From Frateuria edaphi (lineage in GTDB: Bacteria > Pseudomonadota > Gammaproteobacteria > Xanthomonadales > Rhodanobacteraceae), in NCBI RefSeq assembly GCF_021117405.1, contig NZ_CP088251.1:3552501-3616500 (forward strand): a DNA stretch of 64,000 bases. The letters are read 5' to 3'. Each line of letters opens with the position of its first letter. Within the stretch, counting starts at the first letter, position 1. Both the position numbers and the translations under genes were made by a program. Under the pieces are notes generated by a model. The model did no database searches. It saw only the letters and a list, made by a program, of their open reading frames with translations, and had not been told where the DNA came from. This document shows positions 51,922 to 61,798 of this stretch, piece by piece.

Positions 51922-52893
51922 ATGACATCGCATCGCATCGCCCTGACCCTGGCGCTTGCCCTGGCCTGCACCACCACGACGGCCGCCGATCTGCTCGGCG
52001 CCGGCGTCATTTCCACCGGCCTGCAGGAAACCTCCGCGACGTTCTCGCCCGACGGCGACACGGTCTACTTCGTGCGTTCGGACTTCAGCGAGAAGGACGA
52101 CACCATCCTGGTCTCGCACCGCCGCGACGGCCAGTGGTCCGCGCCGCAGGTGGCGAGCTTCTCCGGGCGATGGCATGACTCCGAGCCGACCCTCTCGCCG
52201 GATGGCGAGCGTCTGTACTTCGTTTCCAACCGCCCGCCGAGCCCGGGTGCGCCTCCGGTGATGGCGGAGATGGGCGGCCACCGCTTCGCCGGCACCCACC
52301 TGTGGTACGTCGAGCGCCAGGCCGACGGCCGCTGGAGCGCGCCGGTGCACGTGGACGGCGCGCTCAACGACGGCGCGATGATCTACAACCCGTCGGTAGC
52401 CGCGAACGGCGACGTCTACTTCTCCGCGCACCGCGCCGATTCGGGCAAGGCCTACCAGGTGTACGTGGCGCGGCATACGGCCGATGGCCATGCGCCGCCT
52501 GAGCGTGTCGACCTGGGCGACGTCGCGCGCAACCGCATGGACCCGGCCATCGATCCGCAGCAACGCTTCATCCTGTTCGCCGGCGACGAGGGCGATGCGC
52601 TGGGCCGCGCCGACATCTACATCGCCTTCCGCCAGGCCGATGGCCGCTGGGGCAAGCCCGAGCACCTGGATGGCGAGGTCAACAGCGATGCCCTGGAAAA
52701 CGCACCGTCGCTCGGCCGCCGGTTCGGCGAGCTGTACGTCTCGAGCAACCGGCAGCCCACCGTCGACTTCCCGAAGTCGCGCGACGACGCTTCGTCGCTG
52801 GGCAAGCGCCTGTCCGGACCGCTCAACGGCTCGCGCAACCTGTGGCGCGTGGACATTTCCGGCGTACTGCGCGCGCACGGCATCTCGCCCTGA
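51922..52893 (+). CDS. Secreted PD40 beta-propeller protein 1
   Basis: A signal peptide (MTSHRIALTLALALACTTTTA) precedes TolB/PD40-like blades: SATFSPDGDTVYFVRSD, EPTLSPDGERLYFVSNRPP, NPSVAANGDVYFSAH and DPAIDPQQRFILFAG. The protein (323 aa) is related to the product of 53700-54605: both contain APQVASFSG followed by W and D/P-containing turns at the same place. PD40 propellers bind partner proteins or ligands in the periplasm; the target is unknown. Confidence 0.85.
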   Translation: MTSHRIALTLALALACTTTTAADLLGAGVISTGLQETSATFSPDGDTVYFVRSDFSEKDDTILVSHRRDGQWSAPQVASFSGRWHDSEPTLSPDGERLYFVSNRPPSPGAPPVMAEMGGHRFAGTHLWYVERQADGRWSAPVHVDGALNDGAMIYNPSVAANGDVYFSAHRADSGKAYQVYVARHTADGHAPPERVDLGDVARNRMDPAIDPQQRFILFAGDEGDALGRADIYIAFRQADGRWGKPEHLDGEVNSDALENAPSLGRRFGELYVSSNRQPTVDFPKSRDDASSLGKRLSGPLNGSRNLWRVDISGVLRAHGISP

Positions 52894-52908
52894 CCCGTGG
52901 AGATCCGC

Positions 52909-53700
52909 ATGAGCCGACCCCGCTGCCTTCCCACCCTGCTGGCCCTGCTGTTCCTGCCCGCCTCCGGCGCTGCCGCCGCGCCGCCGGCCACTGCGCCGGC
53001 GCTGACCCTGGCGCTGCGCGCCGGCGCGACGTTCGGCAACGTCTTCTCGCGCACGATCGCGCTGCACGCGACCGGCTTTGACGACGCGGTGCGGCGCGTC
53101 AGCGGGACCGCCACCTACACGGTGGTCGACGCTGCCGCCAACCCGCCGCGCCTGCGCATCGACTATCTCTATGACGGCCGCCCCGCGGGCAGCGGCACGG
53201 TGATGCTGCCCGATGGCGGTGCCGGCAATTGCTTCGACGGCAAATGCATGCCCAACACCGATGCCAGCGGGCTGGCCTACAACCCGCTGCTGTGGGGCCA
53301 CGCACCGGCGACGTTGCGGGTGGGCCAGCGCTGGACGGTGGATATCGACGCGCCGTGGGAACTGGGGCCCGCCGGCCGGCAGACGGTCACCGTGGTGGCG
53401 TTCGATCCGGCCAGCCATACCGTGTCTCTGGAGCGCGAGGGCAGCGGCACGGGACCGTGGCTGGGCGACGCGCCGCAGGTCACGCTGACCCGCGGCGAGC
53501 GCTCGTATCCGCTGACGCGGCAGCCGGGTCGCGCGCACTGGCATGGACTCGCCACCTTCCGCGACGGCATCGTGCTCAGCGACGAGCTGATGAGCGAGCG
53601 GGCGGTCGTTCTCACGTCGCCGCAGCTGGGGCGGATCGAAGGCGTGGAGCGCCAGTACATCCTGCTCAATGCCACGCCGCCGCGCGGGACGACGCACTGA
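52909..53700 (+). CDS. Secreted protein of unknown function between the PD40 paralogues
   Basis: A signal peptide (MSRPRCLPTLLALLFLPASGAAA) leads to a beta-rich 263-residue protein. CFDGKCMPNTDASGLAYNPLLWGHAP contains a CxxxxC pair that could form a disulphide. Later strands (WTVDIDAPWELGPAGRQTVTVVAFDPASHTVSLEREG) suggest a beta-sandwich. I do not recognise the family. ATG at 52909 has GGAGAT upstream, better than the in-frame GTG four codons earlier. It lies 15 bp after the first PD40 gene and shares one base with the next, so the three are one operon. Confidence 0.72.
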   Translation: MSRPRCLPTLLALLFLPASGAAAAPPATAPALTLALRAGATFGNVFSRTIALHATGFDDAVRRVSGTATYTVVDAAANPPRLRIDYLYDGRPAGSGTVMLPDGGAGNCFDGKCMPNTDASGLAYNPLLWGHAPATLRVGQRWTVDIDAPWELGPAGRQTVTVVAFDPASHTVSLEREGSGTGPWLGDAPQVTLTRGERSYPLTRQPGRAHWHGLATFRDGIVLSDELMSERAVVLTSPQLGRIEGVERQYILLNATPPRGTTH

Positions 53701-54605
53701 TGTACAGCGCCGGCATCCGCGCCGCCCTCTGCCTGACGGCCGGCCTGCTCGCCACCGCCGCCGTACGCCCCGTCGTGCCGGCGCCCGCGACGCTGCAGCC
53801 CGTGACGCTGGGCGGCATCCTGCATGCCGGCAGCGACGACACGCTGGCCTTCACACCCGATGGGGCCACCGTCTTCTTCGACCGCAGCGAAGGCACGCAC
53901 AAGACCATCATGGCGTCCCGCCGGGTGGACGGCCGGTGGGCCGCACCGCAGGTGGCGAGCTTCTCCGGCCACTGGTTCGACCAGGACCCGCTGGTGGCGC
54001 CGGACGGCAGCTACCTGCTGTTCAACTCGGATCGGCCGGTGCGGCCGGGCGGGAAGCCGCTGGTGCAGGACTATTTCGTCGGCGGCCGCGCACCCGGCTC
54101 CAACCTCTGGCGGGTCGATCGCAAGGGCGACGGCTGGGGCGAGCCGGTCTGGCTCGGACCGGTGATCAACGACGACGTCTTCATCGATTTCGCCAGCCTC
54201 GCCGCCGATGGCACGCTCTATTTCATGCGCTTCGACCCGAAGGCCAGGGTCATGCACACCTGGCGCTCGCGCCACCACGACGGCGGCTATCTGCCACCGG
54301 AGCGCGCCGGCCTCGGCGATCCGCAGGTATCGACGCACGATCCGGCGGTGGCGCCGGACCAGTCCTTCATCGTGTTCGACTACGGCAAGGTCAAGGGCGG
54401 GCTCGGGCGCCTGTGCATCGCCTTCCGCGAGGGCGACCACTGGAGCCGCCCGATCGACCTGGGCGACGCGATCAACCGGGACCTGCCCTGGGGCGCGCAC
54501 CTCGCGCCCGATGGGCTCACCCTCTACGTCACGGGGCGATCGGGCATCGCGCAACTCTCGCTGGCCCCGTGGCTGGACCGGCACAAGGCCGGGAAGCCCG
54601 ATTGA
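53700..54605 (+). CDS. Secreted PD40 beta-propeller protein 2
   Basis: A 301-residue paralogue of the protein at 51922-52893: signal peptide (MYSAGIRAALCLTAGLLATAAV), then DTLAFTPDGATVFFDRSEG, APQVASFSGHWFDQDPLVAPDGSYLLFNSDRP, SNLWRVDRKGDGWGEPVWLG and HDPAVAPDQSFIVFDYG. The ATG is formed by TGATG with the preceding stop. The gene ends 9 bp before the convergent AI-2E family gene. Confidence 0.85.
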   Translation: MYSAGIRAALCLTAGLLATAAVRPVVPAPATLQPVTLGGILHAGSDDTLAFTPDGATVFFDRSEGTHKTIMASRRVDGRWAAPQVASFSGHWFDQDPLVAPDGSYLLFNSDRPVRPGGKPLVQDYFVGGRAPGSNLWRVDRKGDGWGEPVWLGPVINDDVFIDFASLAADGTLYFMRFDPKARVMHTWRSRHHDGGYLPPERAGLGDPQVSTHDPAVAPDQSFIVFDYGKVKGGLGRLCIAFREGDHWSRPIDLGDAINRDLPWGAHLAPDGLTLYVTGRSGIAQLSLAPWLDRHKAGKPD

Positions 54606-54614
54606 TGCCGCGGC

Positions 54615-55757
54615 TCAGCGCTGCACCATCACCGCGAACCAGCCCCAGCCGCGCACGCGTTCGGTGATCAGCTTGGCGCTGGTGAGCATCGGTACCGCCA
54701 GCAGTGCGCCGGGGATGCCCCACAGCCAGCCCCACACCAGCAGCCAGATCAGGATGGCGATCGGCGACAGGCGCATGCGGTGGCCCTGGATCATCGGCGT
54801 GATCAGGTTGCCCTCGACCGCGGTAATGCCGGCGAAGGTGAGCGCCGGCAGCAGCGCGGTACCGAGGTCGTGCGCATGGATCATCCCGACCAGGGCCAGC
54901 ACGATCGTGGTGGTGATCGCGCCCACGTAGGGAATGAAGTTGGCGGTCATCGCCACCACGCCCCACAACAGCGGGTCGGGCATGTCGTAGAGCCACAGCA
55001 TCAGGGTCGTCAGCGCACCGAGGCTGGCGTTGATCGCCAACGCGGTGAGCAGGTAGCGCGACACCTCGATCTGGATGCTGCGCACGATTTCGACCGCGTG
55101 CCGCTTGTAGGCAAAGCCCGGCGAGATTTCCACCAACCGTCGCAGGAGCGAGTCGCCGTACACCAGGAAGAAGAACACCAGCAGCACCACGGTGAGCACG
55201 GCGGCCAGCACCTTGGGTGCGGTGGAGACGATGTCCCAGGCCGAGATCGCCACGGTCGAGGGTTGCGCGGGCGCCGCCCGCAACGGTCCGCCGACCAGCG
55301 TCTGGGTAGCGCGGTTGGCCGCCTCCAGCGGTTTGGTGACGCTGCGCAGCTTGGGCACGAAGCTGCGGATCGCCGCAGGTGCGCCGTGGAACCACCCCAG
55401 CGCCGGCTGCGTCAGCGCGCCGATGCCGGCGCCCAGTCCGGTCAGCAACACGACGACCAGCACGCTGGCGGTAAGCCAGCGGGGCAGCCGATGGCGTGCG
55501 CCCGATGCCACGATCGGATTGAGCGCCAGGCCGATGAACGCGGCCAGCACCAGCGGGATCAGCAGCACCCGCGCAACCGTCACGGTGTACAGCAACGCCA
55601 TCACCAACAGCGTGTTCAGGACCACGCGCACCGCCAGAAGGTGCCGGCGCAGGCTGCGTGCGAAACGCAGTTGCGGCGACCCGGCGACCGGCGGCGGCAC
55701 GGTCACCGGCGCCGCGTCGACCACGGCCGGCGCGGTGGCTGGGTCGGGGTGGTTCAT
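54615..55757 (-). CDS. AI-2E/PerM-family transporter
   Basis: A 380-residue inner-membrane protein with about eight helices and the family's conserved NFIPYVGAITTTIVLALVG and GITAVEGNLITPMIQGHRMRLSP motifs. The family includes TqsA (AI-2 export) and PerM-like proteins of other function, so AI-2 export is not implied. The ATG at 55757 overlaps the stop of the upstream 98-aa gene (ATGA), indicating co-translation in the DUF1328-to-AI-2E operon. Confidence 0.9.
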   Translation of the reverse strand: MNHPDPATAPAVVDAAPVTVPPPVAGSPQLRFARSLRRHLLAVRVVLNTLLVMALLYTVTVARVLLIPLVLAAFIGLALNPIVASGARHRLPRWLTASVLVVVLLTGLGAGIGALTQPALGWFHGAPAAIRSFVPKLRSVTKPLEAANRATQTLVGGPLRAAPAQPSTVAISAWDIVSTAPKVLAAVLTVVLLVFFFLVYGDSLLRRLVEISPGFAYKRHAVEIVRSIQIEVSRYLLTALAINASLGALTTLMLWLYDMPDPLLWGVVAMTANFIPYVGAITTTIVLALVGMIHAHDLGTALLPALTFAGITAVEGNLITPMIQGHRMRLSPIAILIWLLVWGWLWGIPGALLAVPMLTSAKLITERVRGWGWFAVMVQR

Positions 55758-56050
55758 ACGTCCTCGGCGACGTTCTGCGCGGCGGTGTGGGCGGCAAGGA
55801 AGCTGGCACCGATGGTGGTGGCCTCGCTGACCAGCGCACCGAACAGATGGCTCATGCCGGGAAGATGCAGCGGCTTGGCGTCGGAACGCCCGAGCAGGAA
55901 GCCACCCGCGGCGGCCGCCCCGAGGATCACGAACGGATGCCGCTCGCCACGCGCCAGAAGGGCGGAGGCGGGTATCGCGGCCGCAAGGCGAGCCTCGCGC
56001 ATCCGCTGTTGCGCAGCGCGTACCCGCGCGTGCTCGCCGAACATGCTCAT
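55754..56050 (-). CDS. Small membrane protein in the YqjK position
   Basis: A 98-residue protein with a basic N-terminal helix (HARVRAAQQRMREARLAAAI) and a hydrophobic segment (about 42-57, FVILGAAAAGGFLLGR), then SHLFGALVSEATTIGASFLAAHTAAQ. Sequence similarity to E. coli YqjK is not evident to me, but gene order YqjD-YqjE-this matches the yqjDEK operon. It overlaps both neighbours by 4 bp. Function unknown. Confidence 0.75.
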   Translation of the reverse strand: MSMFGEHARVRAAQQRMREARLAAAIPASALLARGERHPFVILGAAAAGGFLLGRSDAKPLHLPGMSHLFGALVSEATTIGASFLAAHTAAQNVAEDV

Positions 56051-56502
56051 GCCGCGTCCTCCCGTTCCACCCGGTGGCGGGCCCGGGCCCGCGTCTCACG
56101 CATCATCGCTCCCCATTCGGTGCGCGTGGCGGGCAGGCTCATCCAGTGCATGCAGCGACGGAAGAACAGGATCGCGGCCAGCACGAATACCAGCTGCAGC
56201 ACCGCGAGCGCGACCAGCGCCCAGATCCAGGACGCAAACCACTTGGCCAGCAGCACGCCGACCAGCGCCAGCAGGGTCAGGCCCAGGCCGACGCCAGCGA
56301 CGGTCGCGGCCAGGCCAGCCAGCAGCATCCACGAAAGCGCGCTGCGCGCCAGTCCGACTTCGGCCGACAGCAGTTCCAGCTGGGCGCCGAACAGCTCCTT
56401 GATGGCGCGGCCGAGCCCGCCCAGTTCGGCGAGCACGCCCGAGGGCGGTGCCGCCTCGGCGGCACCGCCCTCGGTGGTGGTGGTTTGTTCGGCCTGTGGC
56501 AT
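56047..56502 (-). CDS. yqjE: YqjE-like phage-holin-superfamily protein
   Basis: A 151-residue inner-membrane protein with two long hydrophobic helices (about 55-85 and 92-120, VAGVGLGLTLLALVGVLLAKWFASWIWALVALAVLQLVFVLAAILFF) after an amphipathic segment, fitting the Phage_holin_3_6/YqjE family. Despite the name these are cellular membrane proteins, not lysis factors. ATG at 56502 is used; a GTG three codons upstream (56511) is possible, and neither has a clear Shine-Dalgarno. It overlaps the YqjK-position gene. Confidence 0.85.
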   Translation of the reverse strand: MPQAEQTTTTEGGAAEAAPPSGVLAELGGLGRAIKELFGAQLELLSAEVGLARSALSWMLLAGLAATVAGVGLGLTLLALVGVLLAKWFASWIWALVALAVLQLVFVLAAILFFRRCMHWMSLPATRTEWGAMMRETRARARHRVEREDAA

Positions 56503-56526
56503 CCCTGGCACTCGTCGGCGTTTTCG

Positions 56527-56979
56527 TCAGCGCCGCAGGAGGCGGCCGAGCAGCCAGCCGGCGCCGACCGCGATGGCGACCGACTGCATCGGCTTCTCGC
56601 GCACGTACTCGCGCGCCTGCTCCATCCAGAGCTCAGCCCTGTCCATGGTTTCGTCACGCAGCTGGCGGCCACGCTCGCTGAGATCCGCCGCCTTGTCGTT
56701 GGCCCGGTGGGCAGCGCTGGCGGCCTTGTCGGTCGCCCGATGCACGCCCGCCTCGACCTTGTCGGCGGTGGTGTCGACCGCCTGCTTGGTGCGCGCCACC
56801 GCATCGGAGGTGGCCTGCTTGACGCGCTCGGCGCCCTGGTCGATGCGGGCGTGCCCCTTCGAGGTGCCCGTGTCCGCCAGCAGCGGATCGGTCGCGTCGG
56901 AGGCGGCCATGGAAGGATTCGGCACGGCCGGGTTCAGACCGGGATCGCGCGGGGTGGACGAGCTTTGGATCGGGTTCAT
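56527..56979 (-). CDS. yqjD: YqjD/ElaB-like DUF883 protein
   Basis: A 150-residue C-tail-anchored protein: charged helical body (KQATSDAVARTKQAVDTTADKVEAGVHRATDKAASAAHRANDKA) and a terminal hydrophobic helix (AREYVREKPMQSVAIAVGAGWLLGRLLRR) typical of the DUF883 family. E. coli YqjD is an inner-membrane, stationary-phase protein that binds ribosomes. The body has an 11-residue periodicity like LEA or apolipoprotein helices. ATG at 56979 has GGGAGAAC upstream. Confidence 0.88.
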   Translation of the reverse strand: MNPIQSSSTPRDPGLNPAVPNPSMAASDATDPLLADTGTSKGHARIDQGAERVKQATSDAVARTKQAVDTTADKVEAGVHRATDKAASAAHRANDKAADLSERGRQLRDETMDRAELWMEQAREYVREKPMQSVAIAVGAGWLLGRLLRR

Positions 56980-57014
56980 GGCGTTCTCCCGGTGGATGGT
57001 GAGGACACCGCCGC

Positions 57015-57170
57015 TCAACTGGCGCGGCGGAAGAAGGCAATGATCGCGAGGATCAGGAAGATGACGAACAGGATTTTCGCGATGCCCGCGGCGGCGCCGG
57101 CGATGCCGCCGAAACCGAGGATGGCAGCAATGATCGCGATGACCAGAAAGACGATGGCGTAATGCAGCAT
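57015..57170 (-). CDS. DUF1328 small membrane protein (51 aa)
   Basis: The 51-residue product [20 protein letters not shown], then [24 protein letters not shown] and AFFRRAS, is a clear DUF1328 (YtjA-type) protein: two transmembrane helices joined by a glycine/alanine turn. AGGAAG precedes the ATG. It is the first gene of the run leading to yqjD, yqjE and the AI-2E gene. DUF1328 proteins are often stress-linked; function unknown. Confidence 0.85.
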   Translation of the reverse strand: MLHYAIVFLVIAIIAAILGFGGIAGAAAGIAKILFVIFLILAIIAFFRRAS

Positions 57171-57294
57171 GACGGCTTCCTCATGGGTGAGAGTTGACCC
57201 CCTTCATGGGCCGGCCTGCAAGGCCCGACGTGGCTCATTCATCCACAGGGGCTGCCATCTGCACGTGAAGAGGCGCGTGCCAGTGCGCCTCCGT

Positions 57295-57915
57295 TCACTT
57301 CGCGTGCGGGTTGATCGCGTAAGTGCCGGTCAGCCCGGCGCGGGCGAGCACGTGGCCGTCTATCGCCTGGCGCAGCTGCCCGACGCCGAAGCCCGGAGAC
57401 AGGCCAAGGCCCGGAATGTCCAGCGCATGCAGTTCGAAGCGGTAGCGGTGCACGCGCGCGTCGTTCCAGGGCGGGCATGGGCCATCGTAGCCAAGGTAGG
57501 TGCCGGCCATGTCCGGATCGGAGGCGAACCAGCCGCCGTAGTCGTTCGCGCCCTGGACGCTGCCGGGCGGGCCGGCGGGCGTGCGCTTGCCGCGCGGGGT
57601 GACGCCGTCGCTGCACGAACCGTTTCCCAGCTCGCCGCATTCGGCCGGGATGTCGGCCATCAGCCAGTGCACGAAATCGGTGCGCGGCAGGTCGGCACTG
57701 ACCGTGCGGCCTTCCTTGTTGACGTCGTCGCCGCGGCTGGGCGCGTCGCCATCGATGCAGGTGAGCACGAACGAGCGCGTGCCGGGCGGGGCGTCGCGCC
57801 AGGCCAGGTGCGGGTTGCGGTTGTCGGACAGGGCGATCGGGTCGCCCGGCTTGCCGAAGGCGCACGCGGGCGGAATCGGCTCGCCATCCTGGAAGTCGTT
57901 GCTGCGTAGTTGCAT
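57295..57915 (-). CDS. YbhB/YbcL-family (Raf kinase inhibitor-like) protein
   Basis: A 206-residue PEBP-fold protein, recognisable from NPHLAWRDAPPGTRSFVLTCIDGDAPS (ligand-pocket DxDAP), FVHWLMADIP and GGWFASDPDMAGTYLGYDGPCPPWNDARVHRYRFELHALD. The pocket binds phosphate-like anions in the family; the bacterial role is not known. No signal peptide is seen. AGGAGAG lies before the ATG at 57915. It follows the sugar dehydrogenase gene by 58 bp. Confidence 0.9.
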   Translation of the reverse strand: MQLRSNDFQDGEPIPPACAFGKPGDPIALSDNRNPHLAWRDAPPGTRSFVLTCIDGDAPSRGDDVNKEGRTVSADLPRTDFVHWLMADIPAECGELGNGSCSDGVTPRGKRTPAGPPGSVQGANDYGGWFASDPDMAGTYLGYDGPCPPWNDARVHRYRFELHALDIPGLGLSPGFGVGQLRQAIDGHVLARAGLTGTYAINPHAK

Positions 57916-57935
57916 GGAAACTCTCCTGTCGTCGA

Positions 57936-57965
57936 AATCCAGCTCCCCCTCTCCTCCCGGGAGAG
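57936..57965. repeat. Short CCCTCTCC/GGGAGAGGG hairpin
   Basis: CCCTCTCCTCCCGGGAGAGGG-type palindrome (arms CCCTCTCC and GGGAGAGG) lies between the sugar dehydrogenase and the YbhB-like gene. It may be the end piece of a MITE-like element or a simple processing hairpin. Confidence 0.45.
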
Positions 57966-57973
57966 GGCGCAAG

Positions 57974-59062
<1,089 letters not shown>

Positions 59063-59175
59063 GACGACTCTCCTTGGGGGCGGAAAGGCCAGCGTAGCGC
59101 TCGCGCCGTGAAGCCGGAAAGGATGGGCCCGCCCGGGCGCCTGCTGCTACCGTACGCGCCTCACGAGGGGGATGC

Positions 59176-60651
59176 ATGAGCGAACTGGACGACCTGGCCA
59201 CCCTGGTCCGCGCGGCCACGCCGTTGCTGGTGATCGAGACGGTGGACGAGCAGCGCGTGATCGAGTGCTTCCGCCACGTCATCGCGCAGTCGCTGCGTCC
59301 GTTGTGGCGCTGGACGCTGACCGACGGCCTGGGTCGCCTGGATTTCGTCCAGCCCACCGGCGAGGCCGTTGCGCCGGACGCCAGCGCCACGCTGGAGGCG
59401 ATCCGCGCCGCCGACGAACGCGGCGTCTACCTGCTGTTCGATTTCCATCCGTTCCTGCGCTACGCGATGAGCCTGCGCCAGATGCGCGAGATCGTGCAGC
59501 GCCACCGGAGCGCGACGCACACGCTGGTGCTGGTCGGCGCCAGGATCGAGCTGCCCGAAGAACTCGAAGCGCTCGCCACGCGCGTGCCGCTGGCGCTGCC
59601 GGATCTGAAGGAACTGGCCGCCATCCTGCGCGGCGAGGCCGCCGCCTGGCAGCGCGAGCAGGGGCGCCGGCTGGAGGTCGACGGCGACGCGGCGCGCACG
59701 ATGGTGCGCAACCTGGTCGGCCTGTCCGGCCCCGACGCGCGACGCATCGTGCGCAAGCTGATCTACAACGACGGCGCGCTCGGCACCGCCGACCTGCCGG
59801 AGCTGATGCGCTCGAAGTTCGACCTGCTCAACCGATCCGGCCTGCTGCACTACGAATACGCCACCGCGAGCTTCGCCGACGTCGCCGGCGTGGCGCGGCT
59901 CAACGCCTGGGTGCAGCGTCGGCGCGCGGTATTCCTCGATCCCCAGCCGGCGCTCGATCCGCCCAGGGGCGTGCTGCTTCTGGGCGTGCAGGGCTGCGGC
60001 AAGAGCCTGGCGGCGAAGGCCACCGCCGGTGGGTTCGGCGTGCCGCTGGTGCGGCTGGATTTCGGCACGCTGTACGACAAGTACCAGGGCGAGACCGAGA
60101 AGAACCTGCGCGAGGCGCTGGCCAGCGTGGAACTGCTCGCGCCCTGCGTGCTGTGGATCGACGAGATCGAGAAAGGCCTGGCCAGCGGTGGCGGCGAAGA
60201 CGGCGGCGTGTCGCGCCGCGTACTCGGTTACCTGCTGACCTGGATGGCCGAACGCAAGGCCAAGGTGTTCGTGGTCGCCACCGCCAATGCGGTCGACCAG
60301 CTGCCGGCCGAACTGCTGCGCAAGGGTCGCTTCGACGAGATCTTCTTCGTCGACCTGCCCACGCCGGCCGCGCGCGCGGCGGTGTTCGCGCTGCATCTCG
60401 AACGGCGCAAGCTCGATCCGGCGGGCTTCGACCTGCCGGCCCTTGCCGCCGCGAGCGACGGCTTCTCCGGCGCCGAGATCGAACAGGCCATCGTCAGCGC
60501 TCTCTACGACACTGCCGGCAGCGGCGCACCGCCGGACCAGGCCGCGCTGTGCCGAGCGCTGGAGCAGACCCGTCCGCTGTCGGTGCTCATGCGCGAGCAG
60601 GTGCAGGCGCTGCGCGACTGGGCTCGCGAACGCTGCGTGCCGGCCGACTGA
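59176..60651 (+). CDS. Ycf46-like AAA ATPase
   Basis: A 491-residue AAA+ protein. The N-terminal 215 residues form a degenerate domain with no P-loop ([16 protein letters not shown]); the C-terminal domain has Walker [16 protein letters not shown], Walker [14 protein letters not shown], sensor 1 [12 protein letters not shown] and the arginine-finger [14 protein letters not shown]. This two-part layout matches Ycf46-type ATPases of cyanobacteria and proteobacteria, whose role is unresolved. The start has GAGGGGG upstream. It precedes the catalase gene by 250 bp on the same strand. Confidence 0.88.
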   Translation: MSELDDLATLVRAATPLLVIETVDEQRVIECFRHVIAQSLRPLWRWTLTDGLGRLDFVQPTGEAVAPDASATLEAIRAADERGVYLLFDFHPFLRYAMSLRQMREIVQRHRSATHTLVLVGARIELPEELEALATRVPLALPDLKELAAILRGEAAAWQREQGRRLEVDGDAARTMVRNLVGLSGPDARRIVRKLIYNDGALGTADLPELMRSKFDLLNRSGLLHYEYATASFADVAGVARLNAWVQRRRAVFLDPQPALDPPRGVLLLGVQGCGKSLAAKATAGGFGVPLVRLDFGTLYDKYQGETEKNLREALASVELLAPCVLWIDEIEKGLASGGGEDGGVSRRVLGYLLTWMAERKAKVFVVATANAVDQLPAELLRKGRFDEIFFVDLPTPAARAAVFALHLERRKLDPAGFDLPALAAASDGFSGAEIEQAIVSALYDTAGSGAPPDQAALCRALEQTRPLSVLMREQVQALRDWARERCVPAD

Positions 60652-60734
60652 TTCCCGCTTCGTCTCCTCCCCTTCCCCCGCAGCCGGATCCTCATCCCGG
60701 GCTGCTCGGCGGAGGGTGACGGAGCCAATCACGA

Positions 60735-60755
60735 GGGCTGCAAAACTTGCAGCCC
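60735..60755. promoter_or_regulatory. Perfect palindrome upstream of the manganese catalase gene
   Basis: GGGCTGCAA and TTGCAGCCC, 3 nt apart, lie 147 bp before the catalase ATG. No T run follows, so an operator or a weak terminator of the AAA ATPase transcript are both possible. A GCAAATGTTGCG inverted repeat follows immediately. Confidence 0.4.
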
Positions 60756-60901
60756 GACGCAAATGTTGCGCGCTTACCGGCCGGAAACACCCGCAAACCG
60801 CGTCGCGCGAAAGGGCACGCTTCTTGCCGCCTGGGGAAACCCCCGCGGCCGGTGCTCCGTGCCGGTCGTCTCCCTCCGCAGACGACAGAAGGACGCTTCC
60901 C

Positions 60902-61798
60902 ATGTTCGCTCACAACAAACGGCTGCAGTACACGGTGCGGGTCTCCGAATGCAATCCCGCGCTGGCCAATCTCATGCTCGAACAGTTCGGCGGACCGCAG
61001 GGCGAACTCGCCGCCGCGATGCGCTACTTCACCCAGGCGCTGGCCGAGGACGATCCCGGGCGCAAGGACATGCTGCTGGACATCGCCACCGAGGAACTGA
61101 GCCACCTGGAGGTGATCGGCACCATCGTCGGCATGCTCAACAAGGGTGCCAAGGGCAAGCTCGCCGAAGGTGCCCAGGAACAGGCGCAGGCGTTTCGCGA
61201 GCTGCAGGGCGCCGGCAACGACTCGCACGTGACCCAGGTGCTCTACGGCGGCGGACCGGCGTTGACCAATTCCGGTGGCCAGTTGTGGACCGCCGGCTAC
61301 ATCGATTCGATCGGCGAGCCCACGGCCGACCTGCGCTCGAACATCGCCGCCGAGGCTCGCGCCAAGATCATCTACGAGCGGCTGATCAACGTGACCGCCG
61401 ATGCCGGCGTGCGCGACGCGCTGGGCTTCCTGATGACCCGCGAGATCGCCCACCAGCAGTCGTTCGAGAAGGCGTTGTACGCGATCGAGCCCAACTTCCC
61501 GCCGGGCAAGCTGCCGGGCAAGGAGGAGTTCGCCAACGTCTACGTCAACACCTCCCAGGGCGAGGGTGACATGCGCGGTCCGTGGAACAGCGACGACAAC
61601 TTCCAGTTCGTCAGCGACCGCGAAAAGATGCTGGCGATGGATGGCGGCAGCGGCATGCCGGAAGTGGCAATGACCGACCAGCAGCGTTCGGTGCTGATGG
61701 AGATGGCCAAGCGCACGCGCTCGGATCCCTCGATCAATCCGGAAACCGGTGCCGAGCTGGGCCGCAGCGGCGGCCAGCCGCGAGGCACACGCCACTAG
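60902..61798 (+). CDS. Manganese catalase
   Basis: A 298-residue di-manganese catalase that disproportionates hydrogen peroxide. The ferritin-like four-helix ligands are all visible: Glu in GGPQGELAAAMRYF, Glu and His in ATEELSHLEVIG, Glu in NIAAEARAKIIYERL and Glu plus His in MTREIAHQQSFEKAL. It lacks haem-catalase motifs. AGAAGGA lies upstream of the ATG at 60902. It is probably expressed separately from the AAA ATPase gene, given the 250-bp gap. Confidence 0.95.
   Translation: MFAHNKRLQYTVRVSECNPALANLMLEQFGGPQGELAAAMRYFTQALAEDDPGRKDMLLDIATEELSHLEVIGTIVGMLNKGAKGKLAEGAQEQAQAFRELQGAGNDSHVTQVLYGGGPALTNSGGQLWTAGYIDSIGEPTADLRSNIAAEARAKIIYERLINVTADAGVRDALGFLMTREIAHQQSFEKALYAIEPNFPPGKLPGKEEFANVYVNTSQGEGDMRGPWNSDDNFQFVSDREKMLAMDGGSGMPEVAMTDQQRSVLMEMAKRTRSDPSINPETGAELGRSGGQPRGTRH

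Noticed and set aside
56047-56511. Phage lysis cassette
   Set aside because: The holin-superfamily protein is in a yqjDEK-like setting with no endolysin or phage genes.
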